From Prosapia bicincta (taxonomy: Eukaryota > Arthropoda > Insecta > Hemiptera > Cercopidae), in NCBI GenBank assembly GCA_036971475.1, contig JBAIZL010000002.1, positions 19,785,067-19,849,066 on the forward strand: a DNA stretch of 64,000 bases, written 5' to 3'. Below are positions 1 through 13,449 of this stretch, one piece after another. The notes under the pieces were generated by a model. It was not told the origin of the DNA, did no database searches, and saw only the letters and a list, made by a program, of their open reading frames with translations. Numbering within the stretch: position 1 is the stretch's first letter; every line of letters begins with the position of its first letter. The translations under genes and the position numbers were made by a program.

Positions 1-50
<50 letters not shown>
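1..50. repeat. (TA)n microsatellite at window edge
   Basis: Uninterrupted TA dinucleotide running into the left edge of the window. No coding content. Confidence 0.95.
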
Positions 51-52
<2 letters not shown>

Positions 53-470
53 AAAGTTATCTAAGTGTTGATACACTGATTACTATGTAGTGATTTGCAA
101 AATAACTATAATTACACTCTTTGTTGAGGATGGGTTTGGCATTGAAACCAGCATTATTTGAGATATGGGGTTCATTTAAAATTAATTAAAAGCTAGTCCA
201 TTATCAAATTTTACAACTGACGCTAATAAGCAATCCTCTACATACCAATTGTCTGGAAAATTCTTAGAGCAGTTTTCGGTGCATGCCACATATTATTCCT
301 AAATAAAAAATTAATAAACCATCAATTCTCGTATAGTAATATCGTATAAAAATATAATATTAAATAATAGATAAGGTATACATTTTTAGCTTAAGAAAAT
401 CACTTTTCAAACACACAGATAACAAACGCAAGTGTTTGTATTTTTTAAGTAAAAAATATAGCCTTGTATA
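51..470. other. AT-rich non-coding stretch, nothing recognised
   Basis: Unique-looking AT-rich sequence between two microsatellites. I see no protein similarity or structured element. Confidence 0.5.
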
Positions 471-898
<428 letters not shown>

Positions 899-1029
899 TG
901 TATATCACTTACACTTCAATGTACCTAAGCAACAATATTACTTGGCATGTATGCGAGTCAACTTTCGAGAACTATAATTACGTGTTCTTATTTTCGACCA
1001 TCTGAAACTCGCGTTATATGATGCGTTGC

Positions 1030-3240
1030 ATGATTTATAACATACATACATACACACACACACACACATATATATCAAATTTTAAAAAAATATTTTTAAT
1101 GAATTTTAACATGACTTCGGCAAAATAAATTGTAATGTACTATATTTAAAAAACTATAAAAACCCCTAAAGTGTCTTATGAACCCATCCCTCCTTGTAAT
1201 ACACTTAATTGCCGTGTAATTACACGAGATAAAGCACAGACCCTGATAACCAATAATTTTCTCAGAATCGATCGTTTTTTTAACGTTTATAATACACCCC
1301 ATCATCCACATAGTGGGGTTGTGACAGTAGCGCTGCCGGCGGCCAACCCTGGAAGCTACGTCTGTGTTTGACGTCCGGACGTTAGTACGGGCGAACCCTT
1401 CAAGGCGTACGTTTCTCTTTGCGACGCTGTCTACAAGTTTAATCTGTGATTTCGAAATGTGTTGAACTATTACAGTGAAGTGGTTTTGTTTGGAAATGTT
1501 TTTTAGAGTAAGCAACTAAGGTTTAAGTGGTTCTTTCCGTTTACGGTAAATGGAAAAGTTAGGCAGCGCTTGAAGTTTTTTTAAAATTTTGGTTAAATTA
1601 AACAGTTAAAACGTTTTTTAAATATTGTATAGCTTTTAATTTCAATAATATTATTTTTATAAAGGTATACATAATTATTGCTGTCATGACCGTGCATTAA
1701 AATGTCATATTCAGGAGTTAAATTCATTTGTAGGACAAAGTATAGCCAATTCTGAGTTTTCAGTCACATCCAGCTTCAGCTTTATCATAAATGATTATTT
1801 TTTAAACTATTCATCGTGTTTGGAAAAAAATATTTTTTTTATTTTTCATTAAACCCGTTTATTCTAGATCAAAAGTGACATTAATTAAGTAATATTAAGA
1901 GTAAAATTTATATTAAAGTAAGGAAAAAACTGCTATTTCATTTTCGGGTGATTTTTTGCTCGTAAAAGTAACTTAATACTTGTTTCAAACCCAAATTAAA
2001 TAATCGGATTGAAAGTGTACGACGATTGGGATATTTATTTCCATTAATTTAAATAATTAACTATAGAATAATAGTATAATTAAAATTAATAAGATTTAAT
2101 AATTTGCAATATATATTATTGAGATTATAAATAGGTGATACAAAAGTGTAAATAAGTTTCTCCAGCGTACATGGTATTTGGACAAATTTTTTAAATTGAA
2201 TTTAAACAATTTAAAAAAGATTATGTTTTGTTTTGAACATAGTTTAAAAAGAACAATAATTATTTTAAATTTGTAATAGTTGTAGCCAAAATATTTACTC
2301 TGAACTTTTTTAATGTATTTTTTACTGTTTCAAGATTTTAATAATCGGTTCCATCAATGTGACTTAAGAAATTTATTTCTATTTTAAAAAATAATTCCTG
2401 AAGAAATGTTTTTGAAAATATGTAAGGTATTGACTTTTACTATGGTAACGTATTTTCATTTTCAAGAACCTTTTCTTTTTTAATTCTTTCCTTTTATGCT
2501 AATATTCGCTACCTTATTTTTCCAACGATAGGTTTATTAAAAAAGGCGCTTCTAGGGGTGGAAGCAGGTTTCTCCGAAATGACGTTTTTGTCGAAGGATG
2601 GTCCTCAAGGCAGTATCATTGGCTCCCAGGGTACAGTCTCGTCCGTTAAAGGTTCTCTATTCATGTCCAGGTGTTATTCTCCTCAGCTACCGAAAGCCTT
2701 GAAATTTACGTTACTCATTCTCTGAATGTAAATGAATAAAGACTTGTAGCTTTTTTGCGGTAAATATTTTTACTAAAACGTACCACGTAATGAATTTGGC
2801 GTTTATTTTGTCTTGATGAAAACGCCAGGATTAGGCCAGGACCACTCGTTATTGAAATATTTATTCAAAGATATATTTCCATTAAAAATTGTTTCTGAAA
2901 ACGCGATGCCAGATATTTTTTTTGTTAACATTGTATACCTTTCTGTTTACCAATTTTGATATTTATGGTAATTTTAGGAGGTGAGGGATGCGGGAGGAAG
3001 ACGGGGAAGTATTTAAAATGTTCGAAAGAAGAAGCCGCATCTGCTGAAACCACGGTTCATGTCTGACCCAAGACTTTGCCAGGTTAGAGAGCGGTTCGTT
3101 GCTATTTAGTGTATAAACAAGGAGTTGAAGTGGTAGTTTAGTGGATTGAAGTTGGAAAAAGACATGACAATCAGGCTTACACGGGGTTAGGAAATTTGTC
3201 ACCGATTAGACATCGAAAAAGTTTTTTCGTATTTAATTCT
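1030..3240. other. Non-coding stretch with short CA/TA tract; no gene recognised
   Basis: A small CA/TA tract lies near 1042-1075. Around 1300-1440 the base composition is less AT-rich and CpG-containing, and short open frames exist on both strands, but none resembles a known protein. The remainder to 3240 is AT-rich without visible repeats. Confidence 0.45.
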
Positions 3241-3242
3241 TT

Positions 3243-3245
<3 letters not shown>

Positions 3246-3308
<63 letters not shown>
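3246..3308. repeat. (TA)n microsatellite
   Basis: About 63 bp of perfect TA dinucleotide. Confidence 0.95.
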
Positions 3309-3309
<1 letters not shown>

Positions 3310-3310
<1 letters not shown>

Positions 3311-4220
3311 TATAACGAAAACAATAAAGAAATAATCAATGGAAATTAATTAACGATTTAAATTTTTGTTTTTTTTTTTAACAGCATTTAATCTAAATTT
3401 GTTAGGCTTCCAATATAACTGTCTGGATTTAAGGGTCAAATTCCTTGCAAATCTTCATACCCCTCAAGACAATAAGATATACTCCAGACACACTAAGCTT
3501 GTGGGTTCTCACTCACTCATATTTCATTTCACACATTCGCCCACGCTTATTTCCAAGTATTATAACTCGTGTGAGGGGTGATTAGATTGTTTAAAAAAGC
3601 TTGGGATTATTTCTCCTCCTAAATTTTCTCTTAACTTTTGAAATCCTCACCTCCCAGGACTCAAAAGGATAGCGTTTTTGTACTTTTACGCCGAATAATT
3701 AGTATAGATGTTATCGCCTACGATTGGGGTGATTTGGAGGGGGCGTTTCCTCTCTACAAATCACTTGTGTATGGATGCGTACCTGAAGTGGGCCTCTGTA
3801 TCGGGATTATAAATAAATTTCAAATCCTTGTAAGTAAAATATTAAGGAGGGGACTTTTATTTAGATGATAGGTTTTATTTAAAAAGGAGATGAAGGAAAG
3901 TTATGGCCTCGCGTGGGCGTGGTGTCTTACCTTAGTAAAGTTGCTCTCTACCGGGATAACGAGAGGTTTCTCCCATTCGAAAGAGTATTGCGAAAAACTT
4001 TACTAGGTGTAACTTTAAATTAATACGCTTTCACTCACCTTTTAGTTTAAATGTATGTTGTTCTCGAAGGGAGGATTTTAAAGATAATTTAGAAAGACAG
4101 AAAAACGACCAATGGACGACGTCCATTGAATTTACAGAGAATAAATTTAAATACGTTGACAATACAACAAACATTCACTAACGCTTTATAAAATTTTGAG
4201 CACTGTGGACTAATTTTTCA
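3310..4220. other. Non-coding stretch, nothing recognised
   Basis: AT-rich with two short open frames (71 and 76 codons) that show no domain or motif. I treat them as chance. Confidence 0.45.
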
Positions 4221-4222
4221 AC

Positions 4223-4401
4223 TAAATAAATAAAACCCATTAAACCCAATTAAAAAATCTTCATTACAATTACTTTATGTACATTTTGGTTACATGGTGG
4301 CCATCAGAGTAAATCTGAAGAATGAAAACCGAAATGTACATAAAGTAATTATAATAAGGATTTTTGTATTGTGGTTAGTGGGTTTTATTTACTTAGTTAA
4401 A
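4223..4401. repeat. Foldback element, ~70 bp imperfect arms
   Basis: The left arm (about 4223-4292) and right arm (about 4328-4401) are imperfect reverse complements. Both contain AATTACTTTATGTACATTT or its complement, next to a run related to AAACCCA. The inner + strand reads CTGAAGA (4315-4321), then GAAA (4331-4334) and the self-complementary ATGTACAT (4334-4341). The same words occur in the foldback at 46318-46541, so the two look related. No ORF is present. Confidence 0.7.
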
Positions 4402-4781
4402 TAATTCACTAATGCTCTCTTTATACTAATATATGTTGGATTTGTATTGATTTGTATTAAAAACAAAACATTAAGTCTTTTTACAATTTCTTGCTGATAA
4501 AAACGTTAGAAATTGATAAGAAAGAACTTTGTCGTGGGAGATAATAAGCCTCTAACGTTACCTTAAAGAACATGTTCGGTGAAGTAATGAAGAGTTAATT
4601 ATTTCTTTATTCTTTCAAAATTAAAAAATCTTATATTTATCGGTTTTCCAAACGTTATAGGTATTACAAAGAAACGTAAACCAGTCGAGTTACGTTAATG
4701 AGTACGCTGAAGATGTTAAAACTTCACGTTGACGCACGATATTTATAAAATTTGGAGGAAAGGAAAAATAAAACCTGATAA

Positions 4782-4782
<1 letters not shown>

Positions 4783-4829
<47 letters not shown>

Positions 4830-4847
4830 AAAAAAAAAAAAAAAAAT
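4783..4847. repeat. Poly(A) tract
   Basis: Forty-six A, one C, then seventeen A on the + strand. It could be the tail of a retrotransposed sequence, but I could not recognise a body upstream. Confidence 0.9.
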
Positions 4848-4859
4848 AGAAGAAATGTT

Positions 4860-5840
4860 TGTATATAGAAGAAACAAATCACTCATATATAATATAGCTA
4901 CAAAGTATCCGGGAATAATAGATTACGTTATTGTAAAAAGGAAGCCACGTAATCTAACCGGTTGATAAATGAAGTGGTCTTCATTTGGCTGTACGTTATT
5001 GAATGTCCGCACATGGATGCTATATTTTTTTCATGCTTCATTTGGTAAGCTAGCCTTAGGAAATTTTATTATTTTTAAAATCCAATTCTCTACAAACTTT
5101 GTAGCTATATTTTGAATATAGATATATAGTAATGTAATATAATCTATCGCCCTGTTTTATAAAGAAATCTTGAACTCCGTGTGATATGAAATGCGAGTAA
5201 AAAGGACACACTTTTTTTGTCGAAAACACAAATTTGCATAATTTTTTTCCTGTTTCTACCTGCTTTCTCCATCATCAGGAGAATATCAGGATTTTTCAAT
5301 TTCGTTGATGATACATTTTGCAGCCGGTAATATGCGATAATTAACCAAACGCAGTTACAAAATTGTCAAGAGAGGTGTAATTTGATCGAGCAAAGTTTAG
5401 ACAACTCTGGTCGGATCCAAACTAAACCTGTAACTATAGGGAGGACTTGTGTGTGTTGCTAATTAATGCAATCTTCCCTCCACACCAGACCACGTCAAAG
5501 TGCTCCTCCAATGCCCGCTTCCAGAGGTGGGCTTCTGTAAGCAAGTTTACTTCATGAAAGCCATGCTTCTTGCTCAGTATCGCGAAATCTTCAAGCTTAA
5601 CGTTGATGGGTAAATTTGAATATTTTCACATGTAAAGGGTAGGAAAGGTTAAAATACCGATAGGAGATTAAAACTAAAACATAAGGGGGGAATTATGGCG
5701 CAAGTTTGCAGGAGCGTTTAGGGGCAAATCTTTATAGAAGACATTTGCCTCCCAGTTTAAAGAAGGTGGGATTAAACAAATAAGGGCTCAATACTCTCTG
5801 ATACTTGGGAATTATGGCTAGCATGACTAGGGTAACTTGC
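4860..5840. other. Non-coding stretch, nothing recognised
   Basis: Mostly AT-rich unique sequence. No ORF with recognisable similarity and no tandem repeat. Confidence 0.45.
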
Positions 5841-5849
5841 TTTATGTTA

Positions 5850-6650
5850 ATTCAACTATAATATATCTTTAGCCCTAAACCTCATTTCCACCTTTTGGTT
5901 ACACCTAAACCTAATTTTACCTTCCTACCTATCTTACGCCTGCTTTCTATCTTCCTCATTGCTCTTACGTCTGCTTTCTAATGTTTTACTTATTATTAAA
6001 ATTGTTATTTGTCCTCTCACACTTAACTCTGTGTTCTGCCTTTCTGCTTGCTCTTAAATCTACTTTCTACCTACACTTAGGCTTTTTATCCACCTTTCTG
6101 CTTACTCTTAAACAGTTTTTCTACCTTTACTCTAATCCTAAACCTGCTTTTTATTGTTCTTATTGCTCTTAAACCCACTTTCTAATGTTTTCCTTAGTAT
6201 TAAATTTGTTCTTACTTTTAAAACTGTGCGTTACCTTTATAATAATTTTTAACTTGTTCACTGTCTTTCTGCTCCCTCTAAAGCCTCCTCTGTACTCTTG
6301 TACTTGCTTCCTTTACTCTTAAAGTTCTACCTTTCTACTTACTGTTATTCCTATTCTCTACCTTCTTGTTATTCTTAAACCATAATATAACTTTATTTCT
6401 TATTTTTAAATACTGTATCTTGCTGCTTACTCTTTTTGTATTTCCTGTTACTACTAACCCTGCTTTCTTCCTTTACACTTACACGTAACCCGCTTTGTAC
6501 CTTTCTGTTTTCTCTTATACTTGCTTCCCACTTTTTATTCTTAATCTTTAACCTAATATCTACTTTTTTGTTTATCTTAAACCTCCTTTCTACCTGAGTT
6601 GAAGTGATTTTTCTACTCTCAAGGCTTAAAGAAAATGTGTGAGTAGGATG
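5850..6650 (+). repeat. Degenerate pyrimidine-rich minisatellite (tract 1)
   Basis: Roughly 25-30 bp units, strongly diverged, built on words such as CTTAAACCTGCTTTCTACC and CTTTCTGCTTACTCTTAAAC. The open frames through this tract follow the strand bias (Leu/Phe/Ser-rich on +, Lys/Arg-rich on -) and are not genes. The same family recurs in reverse orientation at about 8930-9290. Confidence 0.75.
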
Positions 6651-6659
6651 TTTTGTTGA

Positions 6660-7360
6660 ATGGGTTGATATGAGTTTCAAGCCTGTAATTTCCTTGTATT
6701 ACCGAGGTGTCAAGGGGTGCGCCAAATCCCTTTCTGTATTTGCGGCTGATACCACCCCTTACGTGTAATAACAGGGAAGAAATGACCTACAACCTATATG
6801 AACTCAAACTAATTTTCCTCCAGAAATACAAAGACCTATGTCTTTATTCAGCGAGATTTTCTATTTATCAAAACAAATTTTTACTGGACCAATTATTACT
6901 CTGCACATCTCAAGAAAAATCCTTATTGTTAAATCGTCATTTCTTCTTCCCTTTTTTGTTTGGTTAGAACTAACGCAACACAAATTCGTAAGGTTTGGTT
7001 TTGTTAAACCGTCTAATGATGATAGACGGTTTATATGCTATAGCAATAGCATATAAATGCTATTATATGCACATAGCAATAGGGAATATCTAGTAGAGAA
7101 AAAATAACTTACCATTAAACATTTCTTTGAAATATAAAAGCACAACTAATGTCCCGTGAATCTAATGTGATAAGTTTTGTTAATATAAATGCTGTATCTC
7201 TCGGTCTTCTAGTTATGTTGTATATATTGCTTGGTTTCTATGTTTTTACTACATTTTTTAACATCATTTAGCATTTATTATCTTGTGTCTTCTGATCGCT
7301 CTACTCATACTACTTTAACTATCGATAATCATATCATTATATTAACTGTATCATCATATT
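6660..7360. other. Non-coding stretch, nothing recognised
   Basis: AT-rich with two overlapping short frames that have no recognisable motif. A small ATGCTATTATATGC-like palindromic patch lies near 7030-7075. Confidence 0.4.
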
Positions 7361-7364
7361 AACA

Positions 7365-8330
7365 GTATATGACGAAATATATTTAAAATCTTTGTCTTAC
7401 TAAATGAAAGTTTTAAACAAGTGTGAGTGATTTGTGTCTACTACATTTTGCAAAAACATCAGGTTATTTTGTCTTTTTACAGTAATAAACATTATAATAG
7501 ATATTTTCAAACACATTTTTAACTTAACCACGAGGAATATTTATTAAACAACAATAACAATAAATATAAGTTCAATAATGAAATAAACCACCTATTAGTG
7601 AGTTTATGTTTGTTATTGTTCATTTATTTACTAATTAATATGCTTTCACGATTTATTTCTCTACAATTTTACTATAATGTTTATAAGTATTGGACGAAGT
7701 ATATTTTAAAAAATTGTTTTAGTAAATGAAATTTACCTAGGTTGAAAGATACAAAAAAGGTGAGTGATTTGTGTCTACTACATTTTGCAAAAACATCAGG
7801 TTATTTGTCTTTTTACAGTAATAAACATTATAATAGATATTTTCAAACACATTTTTAACTTAACCACGAGGAATGTTTATTAAACAACAATAACAATAAA
7901 TATAAGTTCAATAATGAAATAAACCACTTATTAGTGAGTTTGTGTTTGTTATTGTTCATTTATTTACTAATTAATATGCTTTCACGATTTATTTCTCTAC
8001 AATTTTACTATATTGTTTATAAGTATTGGACGAAGTATATTTAAAAAAATTGTTTTAGTAAATGAAATTTACCTAGGTTGAAAGATACGAAAAAGGTGAG
8101 TGATTTGTGTTTACTAAATTTTGCAAAAACATAGGGTCATTTGTCTTTTTATAGTGATAATCAGAACAGTAAATATTTTCAATTAAATTTTTAATCTCAC
8201 AACGAGGAAATAGAATTAAACAATAAAATATAAAATCGTTAATGGAATAACCCACTGATCGTGAGTGTTTGTTATTGTTATTTAATTACTTATTATTTTG
8301 CTTTCACGATTACTTACCTAAACGTGTAAT
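7365..8330. repeat. ~337 bp tandem repeat, about 2.7 copies
   Basis: GTGAGTGATTTGTGT begins units at about 7423, 7760 and 8096, spacings of 337 and 336 bp. Units 1 and 2 are nearly identical. The third decays progressively after about 8150, and a short diverged piece before 7423 matches the unit end. No conserved ORF spans the units, so this reads as a local tandem duplication or young satellite. Confidence 0.9.
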
Positions 8331-8774
8331 AAAAAGAGCATTAAAATGCGTTTTGGGGAACAGTAATTTCGTCACGGAATGCTACGCTTAGTACTGATTG
8401 ATTCAGCAACACGAATAAAGCTACCGAATGTTAAGCAATAAAACTTTATTGTCAACAGTAAATAACAAATTATTATTTTACGGCAAGGAATTTAATCGCT
8501 GTATTTATGGCGTGTATCATGCGGCGAGTCGTTGAAATAAATATAGCTGGCGCATTGTTATAAGACATGTTGTGACGTCACCGGAAGCAAAGGACGTCTT
8601 CGATTAATGTTCAATATCGCTAAAGCTTAAAACGGCCTGTAGTTTGTTTCAAAGAGTTATTCTGTCCATGACGTCAAGGGATAAGACTTGAAGGTGGGAT
8701 TACGTTGGCATGTGCAGAAAATATTGAGTGCATTTCCGTCCGTTTCCTACATACATACGGATGTAGAAGTAATC

Positions 8775-8775
<1 letters not shown>
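8331..8775. other. Non-coding stretch with moderate GC, nothing recognised
   Basis: Contains several CpG and two GACGTC words (about 8574 and 8594), but no coding similarity. Confidence 0.4.

Positions 8776-8828
<53 letters not shown>
8776..8828. repeat. (TA)n microsatellite
   Basis: Perfect TA dinucleotide of about 53 bp followed by CATACATAC. Confidence 0.95.
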
Positions 8829-8832
<4 letters not shown>

Positions 8833-8929
8833 CATACAAAGACACATAAAGATAATTTTCACAATATTTTCTCACTCACTTTCCTTACCGTTACGACTAT
8901 AAACGGTTCTACATTTCCATGGGTAGATT

Positions 8930-9290
8930 ATAAAGCTGGGATAAGAAAATTAAGAATCAGTTTTAAGATAAGTAGAAACATAGAAAAACTTTTTAAGGGG
9001 AAAAAGAAAGAACGCAATCAAGCTTAAAAGCAAGCAAAAGGTAGAGAGCAGTTTTAAAAGAAAACAGACATTTATAATAAAATTTTAAGTCTAAGAGGAA
9101 AAACAAGAACAAATTTAATTTAAGCAAAAGATTAGAAAGCAGGTGTAAGAGTAATGAGAAAGATGGAGAGAAGATTTAAGATAACTAGAAAGGTAGAAAA
9201 CTGGTTTAGGATAGGGAAAAAGGCTGAAGGATGTTTAAGAGTAAAGAGAAATAAACGAAACCGGTTGAAATTCAAGTGAACCACCCTCTA
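8930..9290 (-). repeat. Degenerate purine-rich minisatellite (tract 2, inverted)
   Basis: Units such as AGAAAGGTAGAAAACTGGTT and AAGCAGGTGTAAGAGTAA are reverse complements of the words in the 5850-6650 tract, so this is the same minisatellite family in opposite orientation about 2.3 kb away. Confidence 0.65.
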
Positions 9291-9683
9291 AGCGAGTCAT
9301 TTTTCAACAGTATCAGAGACCACTGTGCCCCATCTTAGTCTCTCTTATTTGTTTATCCCAAAATTGGTAACACTTATTGTGTCTAAACAGCGCCTTGTTT
9401 TACTTGCAAGTCTGCTGTGTATATATATGTGTTCGGACAAGCTTACCCATTTTGTTTGGCGCACTCAAACCAAAACATTTTTTAGCCTACGCGGAAAAAC
9501 CACGTTAACTGGGGAGGAAAGAGTCCACTAATATCTCACTAAACACTATTTTAATAATCCAGACTAGTTTCGGCGACGAAGTCATTTAAAATCCTTAGTT
9601 GAATTTAAGTACACTTTTAATAATTACCTTTGGTGAGTTGTTCTCCCTGCAAAGTTCTAATTACCTATATAGATTTAACTAGT

Positions 9684-9685
<2 letters not shown>

Positions 9686-9728
<43 letters not shown>

Positions 9729-9835
9729 CAATTTGTATTCTTGTGTATAATAAAGAAATAAGTCAAAATACAAACACAAGAATTGTATAATGAATTGTAA
9801 ATTCAATTATAACTTGTATTTGTATTTTGACTTAG

Positions 9836-9911
<76 letters not shown>
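9686..9911. repeat. (TA)n - inverted repeat - (TA)n(TG)n block
   Basis: (TA)n at 9686-9726 and (TA)n(TG)n at 9839-9911 bracket a ~110 bp AT-rich piece holding AAGTCAAAATACAAA (about 9762) and its inverse TTTGTATTTTGACTT (about 9817-9832). This microsatellite-foldback-microsatellite pattern recurs at 13160-13450 and 35041-35449. Confidence 0.75.
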
Positions 9912-10185
9912 AACAAATAGCTAATATTCATTTTTATTCTAAATAATGAACTTAATATGTAATTAATTAAATATTTTTTTACCAGTTAATAATATTTAAT
10001 TTCAGGAAATCCTATTACAATTTATTCATTATTTGGATAATTATTTCAGTTTTTAGTAATAAACATTTCCGACAGTTATTAATAACGGATTTAAATTAAA
10101 TTTGTTAAATAATTTTTTTTTTTTAACCTCTATTAATTTTGTTTTAACAATACATTCCTATAGTTATATTTCTGTCGCTATATAA

Positions 10186-10197
10186 ATAAATAAATAA

Positions 10198-10257
<60 letters not shown>

Positions 10258-10278
10258 GTGTGTGTGTGTGTGTGTGTG
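10186..10278. repeat. (AAAT)n(TA)n(TG)n compound microsatellite
   Basis: Short AAAT repeats, then (TA)n to about 10249 and (TG)n to 10278. It abuts the retroelement relic that follows. Confidence 0.95.
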
Positions 10279-10339
10279 CCTATTATATAATAACACTACT
10301 TATAGGCAACTCCCGACAAAGTGAAAAACACCTGACCTA

Positions 10340-10785
10340 CACATTAAAAAATACACCCAAAACTCCAGTTCACATCAGAGATTGGAATCAACCAATCCCT
10401 AAACTTCCTTGATTTCGCCATTAAAAAAGCCACTCACAAAAACACAGCTTCAACATTTACAGGGAACCGGCAACGACAGACACACTTATTCACAACACCT
10501 CAAACTACCCTATCCAACTCAAACACACTGCCTTTAGGTCCATGCTCCATAGGCCTAAGGAAGTAACAACGACCACAGAAAACATAAACAAAGAATTAGA
10601 CACCATTAAGTTTTAGCATAAGCAAATAGATACAACACCACAATAATGGACATACTATGGCCAATATACAAAATAACACTAGAAGTCTTACACATCAACA
10701 AAAAAGAATCACCTCTCAACACACTAGAAAAATATTAATTTTTCAAACTCACAAAACCATCAAATACAAACATAATAAATGAACA
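10340..10785 (+). pseudogene. Penelope-like reverse transcriptase relic
   Basis: The + strand translation contains the C-terminal RT block of Penelope-like elements. First comes an INQSLNFLDFAIKKA segment (from about 10366, equivalent to INFLDITL of the element at 14.4 kb). A one-base shift leads into FNIYREPATTDTLIHNTSN (about 10448-10500; compare VYRKPT), with the frame open to a stop at about 10615. The following 170 bp, in another frame and with a stop, still reads NNGHTMANIQN, comparable to ENGYNKHIIKN of the intact copy. It is broken by at least two frameshifts and one stop and lacks the catalytic YVDD part. It diverges from the 14.4 kb copy, so it is a separate, older lineage. Confidence 0.7.
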
Positions 10786-10789
10786 AATC

Positions 10790-11810
10790 CAATACAAATC
10801 TTACATACTCTTACTATCGAAAACCTGCTTTTACAACAGTCACCTAACAACAACTCCAAGCAGAAACTTTAAATTGTTAAGACGACCGCCGCGGAGGGAT
10901 CGAAAACTTTCTGTCTCAGTAGATTTTTACAAAATTAAAGTTCGGATAGTCATAAACTAATGTAAAGGTGAATAAATAAATATTTACACACACACACATT
11001 TGTATATATAAGTTTCATACTGATTTATAGCTTACGGAAACAATTACATTTGTATGTAAACTCCATATTAAAACAAACAACAATCAGCCAAGTGTTTATA
11101 TACTCCAGTTGCAGCGTTATTTACACAAATACAAACTTGAAAAAAAAAATAATTACCTTCAAAGTATATTGTAACTTGTACATTGTATATTGTACTCTGT
11201 AATTCCAATGGATTTTAAAAACAAATCAAAATCAACTGATAATGATATTGTATTAGCAAATCAAATTACAGGTATTACATTTAATTAGAAATGTTTTGCA
11301 GAGCACAGATTAGAGAACAACACGAATTAGATATACTTTAATTAAAACTGTGAACGATTTGAAAATTTTGCGTTAAAGGATTTTAATTAATTATATATTG
11401 CTTTTTACCTTTTTTAAATTTAAAGTTAAATATTCACTGACAATATCAAAAGATTATTGGAGTAAACCTACGTAATCAGTAATTTAATAAAAGTTGTCAT
11501 AAATATGTTAATTATGCTCGATTGTGTAAAATATTAACAAGTAATTTATATTTTTACTCGGACCGTTATTTAATTTTAACTTGTTAGTATGAAAATTTGA
11601 ATTTAGGGTAATTTCTTCCTTGTATTTCTTACTTTGCTAAAGTTCGTTCCTAAGTCTCCCCTGAAGGTTTCTCTCAATGACGGTAAAACAGATGCTTTGT
11701 TTTGCAGAGGAAGTATGGGAGGATTTGCTGATCATAAAGATACAATTTCGCCCTGTGCACCTGATAAACGATATTATTCCCCGCATAAAATTGTCAATGC
11801 TCAGCTCGTT
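10790..11810. other. Non-coding stretch, nothing recognised
   Basis: AT-rich. A short GC-rich patch lies near 10887-10905 and a small CA tract at about 10984-10998. No gene. Confidence 0.4.
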
Positions 11811-11814
11811 CATT

Positions 11815-12399
11815 TAAATCACTGTTATGAGGTCATATTTACTCTGCTTCCTCATGCAGTGTCTACCTCCAACGCATCAGTCTGTTCATACAAGTCACAG
11901 GTATGACGTCATTTTCAACTTGCTTTCTCTTACGACCCTACAGATCCAGTGCTTCATACAAGTCACTGCTAAGACGTCATATTTATTCTTCTTCCTCATG
12001 TAGTGTTCATCTCCAACGCTTCAGTCTATTCACACAAGTCACTGCTATGATGTCATATTTAGTCTCAGTTTTTTGCAGTGTTCATGTCCACTGTTACGAC
12101 GTATTATTTAATCTCCTTACTTTGGCTGTCTACAGCCCCAATGCTTCAGTCTGTTCACACAAGTCACTGCTATGATGTCATATTTAGTCTCAGTTTTTTG
12201 CAGTGTTCATATCCACTGTTACGACGTATTATTTAATCTCCTTACTTTGGCAGTCTACAGCCCCAATGCTTCAGTCTGTTCATACAAGTCACTGTTATGA
12301 CGTAATAATAAATTGGCTTCCTCATGCAGTATTCAACTCCAACGCTTCATTTTTTTCATACAAGTCACTGATATGACGTTCAATTTATTTCCTTCCATC

Positions 12400-12400
<1 letters not shown>
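11815..12400. repeat. Minisatellite with TGACGTCA-like unit core
   Basis: Units containing TCACTGYTATGACGTCATATT or variants start at about 11819, 11893, 11964, 12037, 12165, 12288 and 12364. The basic period is about 72-76 bp and two units are lengthened to about 123-128 bp. Other shared words are CTTCCTCATGCAGTGTTCA and CCAACGCTTCAGTCTGTTCA. The 90-codon open frames here are two phases of the repeat, not independent genes. The palindrome TGACGTCA or one-base variants recur in most units. Confidence 0.85.
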
Positions 12401-13260
<860 letters not shown>

Positions 13261-13261
13261 G

Positions 13262-13424
13262 TTTTCTTGTATAATAATAAAAAATAACTAAGGTTATTAA
13301 AATACAAGGAATTATTTATTAGTTTATATTCATTCCTGATGATGTTGTTACTGTTTATCAACGAAAAGCTATGTATATAAATTATTAAATAATTCTTGTT
13401 TGTGAATAACCTTAGGTGCTTTGG
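13262..13424 (+). repeat. Foldback with hammerhead-like apex
   Basis: Imperfect arms: CTAAGGTTATT near 13290 pairs with AATAACCTTAG near 13404, and AAGGAATTATTTATTA pairs with AAATAATTCTT. At the apex the + strand reads CTGATGA (13336-13342), one T, GTTG (13344-13347) pairing with CAAC (13359-13362), GAAA (13363-13366) and AAGCTA (13366-13371, one base from the palindrome AAGCTT). The order matches a hammerhead core with the foldback arms as stem I. It lies between two (TA)n tracts. Cleavage activity is not shown. Confidence 0.55.
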
Positions 13425-13449
13425 ATATATATATATATATATATATATA
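13425..13449. repeat. (TA)n microsatellite
   Basis: Short perfect TA tract between the foldback and the hairpin unit. Confidence 0.9.

Noticed and set aside
1096..1515. 139-codon minus frame (and + frame 1171-1371)
   Set aside because: No recognisable domain and weak coding character; left as unexplained non-coding DNA.
9550..9600. Hammerhead-like GAAA-ACTAGT-C on the minus strand
   Set aside because: GAAA and palindrome fit, but no CTGANGA-like segment or stem II of convincing length.
11634..12175. Two 90-codon + frames as a tandem gene family
   Set aside because: They follow the minisatellite period and read it in different phases; no signal or domain.
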